Origin: Latrodectus hesperus
Taxonomy: Eukaryota; Arthropoda; Arachnida; Araneae; Theridiidae
DNA length: 64,000 nucleotides
Direction of reading: 5' to 3'
NCBI GenBank assembly: GCA_037975125.1
Contig: CM075852.1
Location: 496,001 to 560,000 of the forward strand
Under the pieces are notes generated by a model, which had not been told where the DNA came from, ran no database searches, and saw only the letters and a list, made by a program, of their open reading frames with translations. Positions 25,015-39,059 of the stretch are shown here, one piece after another. Both the position numbers and the translations under genes were made by a program. How positions within the stretch are numbered: position 1 is the stretch's first letter; the number at the start of each line of letters is the position of its first letter.

Positions 25015-25330
25015 ATGCCTCGAAAACGAAACGAGTATCATTTGAGCTTATTGCCTACCTGAGTTGCATCAAGAAAGAATTGCTAGCTAAAGAGATAACA
25101 AATGTTTCGATAAAGAAATCGGCTATCCTGTAAGATGATTCATGAATAATACTGTGGTTCCTCAAAGGTTATTTCAAGCTTACAGTCATGCTGATAGACC
25201 TATTATTTGCGCTACATTAATGATGCGTTCCGTCTCGTCCAATAGAATGAATATATTCTTTCTGAAGAATACTGTCTGTAGCACAACAATCAATGTGTAG
25301 ACGAACATTCGATATCAATAACAGTATAGT
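25015..25330 (+). pseudogene. Tc1-like transposase N-terminal relic
   Basis: Starting at ATG 25015 the translation opens MPRKRNEYHLS, a beginning I recognise from Tc1-family transposases of arthropods. Shortly after, another frame gives IAYLSC and later DRPIICATLMMRSVSSNRMN, then VCSTTINV. These correspond to the second helix-turn-helix region (…DR.I…AL..R..SS…V S..T I…L…). The pieces lie in different frames and several stops intervene. Neither the DDE domain nor terminal repeats were found. The DNA is also GC-richer than its flanks. It is an ancient, inactive fragment. Confidence 0.5.
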
Positions 25331-28094
25331 GAAATGCCTGAAAGTTTACTTCAGTAATTTTAGACTCTTAACCAAAGAAATTATTAAAGGTGCAATAAAT
25401 GAGAGAAAAAGAATAATCTGAATAAGATAATATTGTGCTTTTTGCAATAAAACTACTAACAAACTATTCTTCAAGGATTCACACACCAAATACTTTTGAT
25501 TACTTATGGAGGAACAATTTTACTGCTTTCATATTCTTATTTTTCTCGGTTGTTATTCTTTCGATGGCAAACAATGCCAAATGTATGTGGAATATGTGAC
25601 TAATACTCAGTTTCACAGGAAATAGGAGAACATAATTGAAATAAGTAATTAAGCGAGTCATAACGTAAATAATGTAATATTCTTTAAGGAATATACGACA
25701 GTTTTAAAATGTAAAAATACGAAATAATGGTGAAATAAGTAGGCAAAGCTAAATTATTCTTTTTTGTTAGAAAATTTTTAAAAAAGGTATGTAGATTTTC
25801 GCTAAAACAAATAAGAAATGTTAACATTTAATTGTTTCATCTTTTTGTCTGAAATTATCGAAAAGAAAAAAAGAAGAGTATATCAGCTAAAAGTTAAGAA
25901 TTACCTAATTTTTATGATATGAGGCTTGATCTAACCAAAAAGAAAGGGATAACAAGCAATTAAATCGAAGAAGTTAAAAAAGGGGGAAATGAAAAGAAGA
26001 TTTAAAAAAAAGGAGAAAAATTAGAGAAAACGAATAAGTGTTCATTATACAAAACATAAGATTTGTTTTCATAGTTGATAATGAAAAGGAATGAGGAGGC
26101 CAGATTTAAAAATACCTATTATTAATTATTTAAATACCTATTAAAAATACAGATTTAAAAATACCTATTCAAGATTATTAGAATATATTTTATTGATTTG
26201 ATATAAATAAAATTCAAGACAGATATGATCAGACCCAAAGATTAGACATCTTTTTTGACTTGATAAATGAAAGTAAACAACCAGAATGAAGGATATACAT
26301 GAAAGAATATTAGTCTTTTTCTGTCGAGAAGAACTCAGAGAAGGAATGTGAATAAATCAAGATGTCTAAAAGAGAGAAGATGCAACCAAAGAAAATTCAA
26401 TGAATTTTTATGAGGTGTCAAAGATGGAATAAGCAACATATTGAAAAGTTGCTACACTTTTTCGAAAATTTCAGTACTTCAATTCTGGTGATAGAAATAA
26501 TTTTTTTTTTCCAAACACCTCTAGCCAAGTATTTTGTTTTTATGTATCAATATGTTTATGTACATAAGATTTTATTTTAACCAATCATATTTTTATTTAT
26601 AATCATTATTTCTCTGAATTTTATCACCAATTAAAATAACAAAATATATTCTTTTGCTCGGTAATAACACAAGTTCTGCTGTTGAATTGATTCTATAAAA
26701 GGGCACCTTATTTAAATATATCTTCAGTGCTACACATTGAAGTTGTCTAGTAAGTCTAGGGTAAAAAAATATGAAATTTCCAATATTAATTATAATTCGA
26801 TAAATGAAGAGAAATTAAAAATATCTTAACTACTAAGATTATTGCAAAATAAGATGGACTTCAATGTGGGCTTTTACTAAGAAATTTTCAAATTTATCAG
26901 CATAAACTATAAAACCCAAATACACATATTAATGTTTCTCAAAACTTTATTACTGAATAAGAAACTATTTAAACAAAAATTATTCTCATAAAAAATAAAA
27001 ATACTGATGATTATACCTTACTTTTATTATAACTGAAAATGAACTAGACTTACTACCCTTTAAAACACTATTTTTTTAAGAATACATTCTATCTTAATAA
27101 TTTTAAATTAAAATAAAGTCTCAAAATTCATTAACTTTTGATGATGGTATTTTAATGTTAAAGATGCAGAAAAATTTTGTGTTTAAAAATCATTTATGTC
27201 AACTATTAATTAATGAGATTTTTGCTCTTTTAATATTAAAAAAGATTTTAGTTAACGAATATACTTCTAAAAATACCCATATATATGTGAAAAACTAATT
27301 GTAACAAAATTAAAGTTGAATTGTTAATTAAATTCATGAAGATGTTAGTCTTTCATACTAGAAAGTAATTATAATATGCAAATCATAATATACACATTAT
27401 AAAGTTTATTTACGCATTGTAAAGTGAAAATGGTACTTATTTATACGATATTCTTTCAATTAATTTAAATTGTGTTAATGTCATGTTTTAAATATTTCTT
27501 TTAAAATAATGAATGCCATAATTGGAATATTTAATTCAATATATGGCAAAAAATGGCATATTTAATTCAATACATAACAGAAAATATTAATTTCTGGTTA
27601 TATAGTTTCTCATCATCCTCCAAAAAATTTTAATTAGAAATTGCACTCTCCTCATTTAATTAGAATAATTAAAGTAATTTTCCTATAAATTCTATTTTAA
27701 CATTTTACAAATTTAATCATTAAATTAAGCTATGATTAATGTTTTAAGTAAATAAATTTATTATTCTTAAATAAAGAATAAAATAACAAATTTTTAAAAT
27801 ATTCTGATTTGTAATGTTATGTTTATAAGCATTTATACAGTATGAAAGTTAATGAATTTGAGATACAATTAATAGACATGGTGTGTTGATTTCTTTGTTA
27901 AGTTCCTTTACCAGAAAACCATATGCCTATTGACTATGGCTACAGTTATCCCATGCTGAGAATTTAATTTTATATTTACAAAAAAAAAATCTAGAAAATT
28001 AAAATATTTTATTTATTTCATATAATATGTAACATTAAAACTTTTAATATAGTTTATTTGGGAAGAAAACATCTTAAAATGTTGTATTTAATTG

Positions 28095-28096
<2 letters not shown>
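25331..28096. other. AT-rich DNA, no gene seen
   Basis: A small direct repeat lies at about 26101-26172, where CAGATTTAAAAATACCTATT occurs nearly twice and AAATACCTATT three times. A TTTAATTCAATAYAT pair lies near 27530-27575. No coding feature is supported. Confidence 0.6.

Positions 28097-28176
<80 letters not shown>
28097..28176. repeat. (TA)n microsatellite
   Basis: About 80 bp of uninterrupted TA repeats. Confidence 0.97.
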
Positions 28177-28178
<2 letters not shown>

Positions 28179-29549
28179 CACCTTTTCAATAATATTTTGT
28201 TGTATAGCATTATTTAAAAAGTTATCTTTTATCCCTGTTTCTCTAAAATATCAGTGGATTTATAATTTTCACAAATTATGATATCAGGGAGGATTAAATA
28301 TTGAATGCTTAAAAATAGCTTATGAATTTTAGATAAAAAGTAAAGTGGATTATTATTAATAACATCCAAAATCCCTCTTTAATAAAAATTTAAAAGATGT
28401 ATTTCCAATTAAGAACAATTATATTTTTTTAAAAACATTTACACTTATTTAGCTACATAATATTAGAGATGATTAAATATATAAGGATCTATAATCAATT
28501 TTATTGTTGATATTAACAACTTTGTTAATGTACATGGCGTAAACTATTTAGGATTTAATCTGATTTATAATCAATCTATCTTTAAGTTCATTATTTCAGT
28601 TACGAAATCCGAGAGAAAATTTTGTAATGGTTGTTAATAATTTGTTAAGTAGAGATCTTTTTCAAACTTTTTTAGATTGAGTAAATTACTTTATCATATA
28701 TAGTGACGGTGAGAAATGATAATATATTAAGCATTAAATATCGCAAAAAAGAGGTAAAATTACCCTACAACATCGCAAGCAAACCTTAATTAATGAAAGA
28801 ATTTAATTAAAATTTTTATGTAATTTAATTTCAACAATATTTTAAAAAACAACATAGTTTTGTTGACAGAAATAAAAATTTGATTTCAATTAATTTGAGT
28901 GCATTTAAAATTCGAAGTAAAATTCACCTACGCAATTTATGATATAGAATGGTCAAATGTTGGTAATATTGGTAGACATTTGTTGATAAATATATCTGCT
29001 TTATTTTATTTCAAAATCATAAAAAATTTATCCTAAATATAAATATTAATGAAATTTTCTTGTATTTTGAAACAACAGAAATTCTAATACGTTAATTATT
29101 TACTTACTGCATCAATTGAAAATTTAAATTTCTAATGCATGATTGCTTAGCTTATTTTAAGTCAGAATATTAAATAAGATTATTTTTGTTAGATATTTTT
29201 ATATTTGTTATACATTTTATTGTTATCAACGTAAATATTTTTACAATACATAAATACTTCCACTTTTTTTCATGCTGAAATATTTGGCAATGAGGAAACA
29301 TGTAACAGATTATTTCGAAACATATTTAAGTTGTGAATATGTTTCAGCTAATTTTTATTTAAATTTCATCAAATACGTTTCAAAGTGAATCAAATGTTTA
29401 TTCTAATATATAGGCTTATAGTTTTAAAGCATTTTATTAGTAAGACGGAAATTTATTATTAATGCAAAATTAACTTGCAAATATATAGTTTTCTTAACAA
29501 ACATTTTGCTATCTTATTTTATCTTGAAGCATTTACTCCTTGCCAATCC

Positions 29550-29553
<4 letters not shown>
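28177..29553. other. AT-rich DNA, no gene seen
   Basis: No supported feature. Confidence 0.6.

Positions 29554-29612
<59 letters not shown>
29554..29612. repeat. (TA)n microsatellite
   Basis: About 59 bp of uninterrupted TA repeats. Confidence 0.97.
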
Positions 29613-29615
<3 letters not shown>

Positions 29616-30830
29616 CAACGCCTTTTTTTAATTTAAGGTGCATGAAATATAAAATGTTTTATTTTTAAATATTTTTAATTCTAAAATATAATTGTATTAA
29701 AATATTTTTTTTAATAAATTATTCTTATTTCTACTTTTTAAAAATATGGCCTTCAATTTTATTAACTTAAAAATATTTAACAATTATTAAAGATGATAAC
29801 ATTTACTTTATCATATTTATTATTTATAGATGATAAATTAAGAAAGATATATTTATATCAATAAATATAAAAAAATTATGTACAATTTTATATTAATACA
29901 TATCATAACAAAAACTCATTAATACATCAATTATAGCACAATTAGACACAAATACTACTAATTTTACACACGCTTTCTTAAAATACGATTATTTTGTGGT
30001 TTTTATGTAGTTTTAAATTTGAAACTATTTATTTTATATTTTAGATTCTCATCATCAATCAGCAACATAAAATCTAGAAATATTATTTCTTAATGACTAT
30101 TAGTCAAAAAGTGTGCGAACTGTTGAATTAAGTTGTAAAGGCTTTTGCTTAAACTTAATTTTCTGAAGTGTCTAATTTTCTAATAGAAAAATTACTCCTT
30201 TGAACTGATGTTTATTATATATGATCAAAGGTTTAAGAAAAGTGACTGTTATATTTAAAATACAAATATTTGCTTTGTACATATATTATGAGTACATTTT
30301 TATTATGCGTGTATTATGATGTGCGTTTTTTATATCTGACAGTTAAAGTAGATAAAATGCAACATGTATCTAAATACATTTACCTTTCATCTATTGAAGT
30401 AGATAATTAAGATTGTAACTGAAAGTACTAACAATTATTTTTAAAACCAATGATCATGTTTTATTGATAAATATAGCATTTAAAACAATCAGTAAGAACA
30501 TACAATATTTAATAGAAATTAGGGAAAAATACACTAATACTTTTAAGAATAGTTCCTATTAAATGTATAATACCAAAATACGATGCATGATTTTAAATTT
30601 GATATATTTAAATACCTTGTAGAAAACTAAGAAGGACATATTTTTATAAATACGAACATTATAAGTTATTTCATACTAAAAGTTTATAAAATAAACTATA
30701 TCCTCATAAAATAAATTTTTAAGAACACATTTTCTAAATTTATCCACTATATAAATAACAAGTTATTTTTTCATTTTATAAATTGTTTCCTATTACATCT
30801 AAAGCTTTTAGTACCTATTGTTCTATATAA
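29613..30830. other. AT-rich DNA, no gene seen
   Basis: No supported feature. Confidence 0.6.
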
Positions 30831-30912
30831 GAATAAGGTGAAACATCTTGTGCGCTGCTTTGGAAGATATTAACGGTTGGGTAAATAAAGCTCACTTCTA
30901 GCGATTCCTTGT

Positions 30913-31107
30913 TCAGTCTCCCCAGAGAATAAACATTTTACACCAGTTGCTGGATAATATTTTTGAAACTTTTCTAAGAAGTTCTTCATCCGTGTACTCT
31001 GGATTTGAAGAACTTTGTATGATTGCAGGAAGAATGCGAATTGATAAACTAAGGAAAAGGATTAAAAGTAAGATTGTGGATTGTGTACAATTGCTTCTCC
31101 TATTCAT
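30913..31107 (-). CDS. Hypothetical short secreted peptide or first coding exon
   Basis: ATG at 31105-31107 opens 64 codons. Residues 1-11 are polar and basic (MNRRSNCTQST). Residues 12-30 form a hydrophobic stretch (ILLLILFLSLSIRILPAII), like a cleavable signal peptide. A polar acidic segment follows (SSSNPEYTDEELLRKVSKIL), ending in SSNWCKMFILWGD. A possible donor (CTG|GTGTAA) near the SSNW codons would make this a first coding exon, as in many neuropeptide or small secreted-protein genes, with the last residues being intron read-through. Local GC is above background. I do not recognise a mature peptide, and there is no cysteine scaffold. A chance frame cannot be excluded. Confidence 0.3.
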   Translation of the reverse strand: MNRRSNCTQSTILLLILFLSLSIRILPAIIQSSSNPEYTDEELLRKVSKILSSNWCKMFILWGD

Positions 31108-34100
31108 GATTGCTGCGAAAATTTGAATTTGTATACATTTTAAAGAGAAAGAAAAATATATATTTTTAATTAGATTTAATTAAATATTGATGAAAAATCT
31201 AACTGTATTTTTTAATTTACATGTGGACGAAACTGTTGCATTATGTGAAGAATTTCTTTGGCATTCTTTATTTAAATATCCCTTATGTAGCAGAATCTAG
31301 CAGGCTAGCAGACTATCTAGCAAATGGAATCTTAATTAACTTATTATATTTTTGTTGGAAGTCTATTGATTTTGTTTTCACTAGATTAAAAGAAATTTGT
31401 TAAATGAAATTAAAAAACATTTTTCTTGATTGACGCAATTAACTAAATTTATTGATTATTTAAGCAAATATTTATAATTTACTAAATCAATATTCTTCAA
31501 CTCCTAGATATTAAATTCTTGTTTGTAAATTGTGCTATTATATATAATTATTTAAGAATTTTGTAATAACAATACACCTGAAATATATATTAAAATTGTT
31601 TTAATGCTCATATTGTAAGAACAGATTATTATTTTTGTTTTCAATGAAATGTACAATTTACGGTGTAAATGTCTTTTCATAATCCGTGACATTTGATAAA
31701 TGTTTTTACATATGGTATAATGTTTTTTGCTAACTCGTAAATTATTCATCTTTGTATTATTTATTACGTATATTTTACTCAGCAAAAAGTCGCTTACAAT
31801 AACATTTCCTTACATTTTTCATTCTACAAGCTTCTTGCATTCTTTTTCAATACATTGCGGTCTGTCGAAAGAAAATATTGTTCTTATATAATTTCAAAAG
31901 TAAATGCTTGTATTTTACATACTACAATAATATAAAGATCGTCATTAAATAAAATAGTTTCAGACACTTATCTAAAATAGTAATAATAAATAATATTTAA
32001 ATGTTTTAAAATCACCTTTCATGGAACAATATACTATTTGTAAATTTCTATCATGCTGAAATTGTTCTAAGAAGGCTATGAAAAGAAATTTAAATAAAAC
32101 ACTAAAATGTAATCTTTTTTAGACTACATTATTTATGACAACCCTTATTCTAATATTATTTTCGAGTCTAATAATGATTATCACTATATTTCATTTTCCA
32201 TACTATGAAAACTTAATATAGTGGAAAATCAAAATGACATCTATAAATTTCACTAAAAAAGAATGATTTTAAAGAAAAATATTTTATAACTAATGAATAA
32301 TGACTGCTCAATGTATATGTCTCAAACTATTAAATCATAATCTTTAATAAAACACGCGAATTTATTTGTATATTATTTTAAATAATACAACCATCAAACG
32401 AAGAAGATTTTCCATTGTCATATAGTAAAACATTTAATCAAACTGAATGTAGCTCAGATCAATATAAATAATTCAGGGGAAATGTTTTAGAATTTTAATT
32501 TAACAACGAAAAAAATCTAATTACATATAATATACTTAGGGAATCTCAATATTAAGATTAAAAATAGTGTTGAGGAAAGTGTGGTAAAATTTCTTATCAC
32601 TGTAATCCCAATGTGAATAAATAATTTTTTAGATGGAACCAATTATAAAATAAAGAATGGTATTATTACATCACTAATGTTGATTTGAGTAAATAGAAAA
32701 GAATGTCTATGAAAAGTACATGATTATTATGAAGCATATATATATATATACATACATATTTATTCAGAATAATTTTGAAGTAAATTTTTAAAGTATCTAT
32801 GAATTACTTATTGGAAATCACCCTGGCAGAAAAAGCGTGATAAATCTGAAGAATTAAAAAATAAAACAAGTATAGTAAGTAATCAAATTTGACCCTTCAA
32901 ATTAATAGCATTTTTGATATGAGAGCTTTATATTGCTGGTATAAGAACTGGTAGGAGAATTTTACATTTAGATTAACAATCACTTATTCGAACAAACTAA
33001 AAAAATTGATTTTCTTATACACAGAATGTATTTTTTAGTTTTCTGTTGATCTCACATTTATTTGTGACTAAGCAATAATAAATTGCAATCCACAAATTAA
33101 AACGTTTGCGCAATACCAACAAAATATCACAACAATAAAAATTGTCATCAATGATTTTGAATAATAAGATCCAGGGTTAAAATTAAAATAAAATTGTTAA
33201 AAAAAGAATCAAAATTTTTTTGTCGATTCCATTTTTTACTTAACTAAAACTACTTTATAATTGATGAACTATTATAACCACAAATGTAACAGAATGTTGA
33301 GAACTTTAAAGAAAACACCAATTATGACGTGAAATGGTGGAAATTGGCACAATTGCGTTTTATTTTGATTAGACATCCTTATTAATTACTAAATATTCTT
33401 GTAAAAGAAAATAGTTTTATTCTCATAATCTTCATTATAAATTATCTTCCTTCGCTTAAAACGATTTATATCGTATTTTAAAAAAATCAAAAATAATGCA
33501 AAATCAAAGCGTAAAAAAGCTGTAAAATAAAATAACAATGTTTACCTTTATGAATTTTGCATCCCTGATTTTGACTTTGTAATGTTATGAGGGAAAATGC
33601 TTCTCATATACTTACATTATTATCTATCACAATGAATTTTTCATATAACTGAATTTTTTATGACTATTCAATTAACATAAATATCATACGTTTGAGAATT
33701 TTAAAAAAAAGTGTCATATGAAACAATTTAAGAATATTGTTGTATGAACAAGAAATGAATAATGAAGGTTTTTTTTGTTACCCGTATATGTTACCCAATT
33801 TCAGAATCTCATGTTTTTAATTTCATTTTTCAACACAAAATTTTTGTAAAATTTTTTTATTTACTTTTTCTTCAGTTTAAATATCAATTAGATTACATAA
33901 AAAAACTGAAGTTGTTTTTGTTTGAAAAAAACGTTAAATATATCGTTTTCTGAAAAGAAAAGTATGCTGAAAAGACCAAAATATTTCTAGCTCGTGACAG
34001 ATAGTTATTTATATAACATTCAAACAGCTACGAGAAAATAAAACAAAAATAATAACTTTCTGAAGAAAATATAATTTTATAAACTGTTCCTAGCTTTCCA

Positions 34101-35578
34101 AATATATAAACGTAATTCATATTTCTGTACTAATGCTAAAATGTACAATTAATAGAGAAAATGTTAACAAACATAAATAAAACCTGTTGTCTGAAAAAAT
34201 ATACTTTTTTCACCTTTTCTCTGGAATACCGTGACCATCATACATTTTTCTTTGTGTTTCCAAATACATAAATATATATACATTCCTAAATACTTATTAA
34301 AATAACAAATATTACCAAAATTATTGGTAACTGGAAGATTAGTTAAAAGAAAAAGCAAGTTCATGCTTTCATTTTCAACTTTATCCACTGAAAAGGCCAA
34401 TGTTTCAATGCAAAAATCTGTTTTAGATTCGAATTCCTATATGCAATCAATGTTCTTTAATGCAAAGTAAAGTATTAAATTTCTAACAAAATTCTATAAT
34501 GCACGAAAAATCAAATGTCTAAAACTTGGATACTAAAAAATAGTTACTTTCATTTCGATATATAGTTATTTTAAACTCTCTTCTCCTTCTTAACAAGATC
34601 AAAGTTTTTGAACTCACACATGTAAATCATGTTGAGAAAACGGTAACAAAGTTTCCTTTCTTTTTGCAAATCATGTTGGTGAATATTTGTAAAATAGTCA
34701 AATTGAAGGAAAGAAATTTTACAGTAAATGAAATCAATTATTTAAATATCTAAAAGAAAAAAATATTTTATTTTTACAATAAAAATCAGCAGTTTTTCCT
34801 TGTGATTCAAAATTCAGAAACAAAAATCAAACCCTACATTTAAAGCAAAGTGTATAAATCTTATGGAAATATAAAAGAATATAGATAAAATATGTTTTTA
34901 TTATCTTAATATTATTTATTACAAAGTCCATTACATGAACTGAAAAAGTAGATATCACTTGCTTAAGAAATTGTAAATTATTTTCTTTTATTCTTACAAC
35001 TATTTTTAGGCTTATTTTCATTTAAAATATTCTATAACTGTGTTCGTAACATTTTGCTACAAATTTTTTTATGAAATATTATAAACTAAAAAGCTTACAC
35101 TTTCTTATTACAATATCTTTAATTTATACAAACATTAAAGTTATTTTAAGAATAGTTAGTTTCAGATAGCACACACATATTTTAATTGATTTGAAAACTT
35201 AAGCATTGTTTCAATGATAAAATTACAAAAAAGTTTTAAATAATTATACTTTTAATAATATTTTATAAGCACATTTTTACTATTTTCAACAAAATTATGT
35301 CAAAAAATAACAAGTTTTCGTCTTTTGAAACAGACACATAAATTATCATTAAGAAGAAACAAAAAGCCAGTCTTACTCTTTATAATTTAATTGCAAAACA
35401 ATCTGATGTACAACAGTGAATTGGAGTCTCATGATTATTAATGATTTTTCTTTCAATCCCCCCAAAATATTTTACTCAATTTTGGGATATTCTTTATATA
35501 AATATCGTATTATTTTCTTTTATTAATTACTCTTTTAAAATTGATGTTTTACTTTAATCTTACATTAGTTTTTGTTTA
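31108..35578. other. AT-rich DNA, no gene supported
   Basis: Several frames of 60-78 codons occur (31221-31403, 31552-31785, 33762-33953, 34164-34400, 34827-35021). All are hydrophobic or Lys/Asn-rich without recognisable motifs and fit the number expected by chance. AAATCATGTTG occurs twice near 34625 and 34668. Confidence 0.55.
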
Positions 35579-35614
35579 TAATATTATAACTAATTTATTT
35601 TAGTTATAATATTA
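35579..35614. repeat. 15-bp perfect palindrome with 6-nt loop
   Basis: TAATATTATAACTAA at 35579-35593 is followed after TTTATT by its exact reverse complement at 35600-35614. The same ATTATAACT motif recurs nearby to 35690, so it may be a local inverted duplication. Confidence 0.85.
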
Positions 35615-36125
35615 CAAACAATTTAGTAACTAATTTAAATTATAACTCATTATTATTAGTTTTTAATATTATAACTCCTTTTTTTACTAATTTGAATTTA
35701 ATTTTATTTATTATAACATATTTTTCTATTTATAAATTTATATTTTCCTAATTTGAAACATACACACAGTAAGTACATATATTTTCTATATTTATATAAA
35801 GATGAATATAACAATGTCCTATACTGTATGTTACAAAAATTAAAAAATATATTAATGTAATTTTAAAATACTTTGGTTTTCAATTAAGTATAAATGATAT
35901 TTAAGACAATTAAATTAATAAATTTTTATAATGTCAAATAATAAATCCTTTATTTTGCAGAAGTTTCTTATACTTTTAAAGATATAATTTCATATTTTCT
36001 AATATAAAATAAAATGCTAATGTTTTTTATATACATGCAGAACCAAAACAATATGATCAATTCCACAGTTTACTTAGATTCCTCCGGGATAACTCTAAAA
36101 GATACGTGACGCAGTGGGAACAATG
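35615..36125. other. AT-rich flank, no gene seen
   Basis: AT-rich, becoming GC-richer from about 36060 toward the MITE. A 96-codon minus frame (36070-36360) runs from within the MITE into this flank and is considered a shadow of the element. Confidence 0.5.
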
Positions 36126-36389
36126 TGCAATTTAGGCACAGATGCCGTATAATCCAGGATTCTAAATTTTGGATTATTTTGGCGATGTTGCCAAGATGAC
36201 GTGATGTGACGTGCGTGATGACGTAATTACTAGGGCTGCCAAAATAGAAATTTTTGAATAATTTTGATAGGTCTCCATCAGCATGACGTAATATAAACCA
36301 GGTTGGCAGATACATAAGAAAATCCGCCAAAAAATCACCCAACTCAGAATTTGGCATCATGGATTATACGGCATCTGTGCTGCAATTTA
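36126..36389. mobile_element. MITE with 9-bp target-site duplications
   Basis: The element proper is 36135-36380 (246 bp). It is flanked by the exact 9-bp direct repeat TGCAATTTA at 36126-36134 and 36381-36389. The ends carry GCACAGATGCCGTATAATCC at 36136-36155 and its exact reverse complement at 36361-36380; the leftmost G at 36135 is unmatched. Weaker complementarity continues inward for perhaps 40 bp. There is no transposase. A 9-bp duplication is typical of Mutator-like elements and is also seen in Merlin elements, but the end sequence does not let me choose. The interior carries four TGACGT hexamers (three direct copies within about 30 bp near 36200 and one near 36285). Confidence 0.85.
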
Positions 36390-36490
36390 TACAAAATACT
36401 CTAAACCATCATTCTCTTGATAACTTGTATAAATAAACTCCTAGTATAACTACTTTAACAGAATTTAGATGATAATGTCAGGAAGACATG

Positions 36491-36653
36491 TCCACCCTAT
36501 AAACGGTTTGTGGTGATATGACGCGAGTAACTTTACTCGCCTCCGTGACTTGGTTCACAGGTTCCCACTGGGTAACGACAAATGAGTAGCAGTTTCTGGC
36601 CTTGTTGTGGCAAAGGGTTCTCTCCGAGTGTCCGCCATTGGAAAAAAATGTCC
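36491..36653 (+). mobile_element. tRNA-derived SINE, copy C, 5'-truncated
   Basis: It lacks the tRNA-like head and begins in the SINE body at CCACCCTATAAACG. It then follows copy B through ctccgtgacttggttcacag and AAATGAGTAGCAG to a 3' end at GTCCGCCATTGGAA. It is flanked by GGAAGACATG at 36481-36490 and 36654-36663, a convincing target duplication, so the truncation arose at insertion as in LINE-type reverse transcription. Minus-strand frames of 74 and 106 codons across it are shadows of the SINE plus flank. Confidence 0.8.
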
Positions 36654-36663
36654 GGAAGACATG

Positions 36664-37230
36664 AAATAAGTATTTCCAAAATGAACTGTTTACGAGTCCT
36701 TGTGATCGCACTGGGAAAAATGACTGCAAAATAAACAGCAGAGCTTTGGATGCCCACGCACCACTAATAACATAGGATTTTGAAGAGTTTTCTGTCATTA
36801 ATGAATTTTGTGTTTTCTAAAACTAAGATCGGTTGTAGCCAGTAACAAATCCTCTGTTTCGTGTGCTTAGAAACACTTTAACATGGATTGAATTCAGTTA
36901 TCAACTGAGCTGCAACTTGCCACTGATATACAAAATAGGAATGCGTCTGATTTATTTTTTTGTCATTGATGATGCTTGTATATCCAATATTGCAGGGTCT
37001 GTAACTTATCTCGCTGTCAATCAATAACTTCGCCTAGCTACTCACAAAGACAACCCACAAATCGTTGACGAATCACGCAGTACCGAAGACAATCATTTCG
37101 TGACTTGGAATAATCATAATGTGACTCATATCAAATTTGCTACATCAAATGATACAAGTGCGTGATAAGAGATATGAAGCTTCAAATTCTCAGTGACAAT
37201 TTATATGAAAATCTTACGTTTCTCGTGTTT
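36664..37230. other. GC-richer flank of the SINE, unassigned
   Basis: Raised GC continues beyond the SINE to about 37200. A TTGCAG|GGTCTG acceptor-like site lies near 36995. No frame is recognisable. The MITE and the SINE sit within 350 bp of each other in this patch, so it may itself be an older mobile element or a fossil exon region. Confidence 0.3.
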
Positions 37231-38972
<1,742 letters not shown>

Positions 38973-39059
38973 TATCGACCTATACATTTCAAGAGGAATT
39001 ACTTAAGCAAAATATTCGAGACTAGGCTGTAAATACTCTTTTGACAGAAATAAATTGAA

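Noticed and set aside
36070..36360. 96-codon minus frame over the MITE
   Set aside because: It runs through the inverted repeats and interior of a non-coding MITE and has no transposase motif.
36478..36798. 106-codon minus frame
   Set aside because: Its C-terminal half is antisense to the SINE body; the remaining 45 residues match nothing I recognise.
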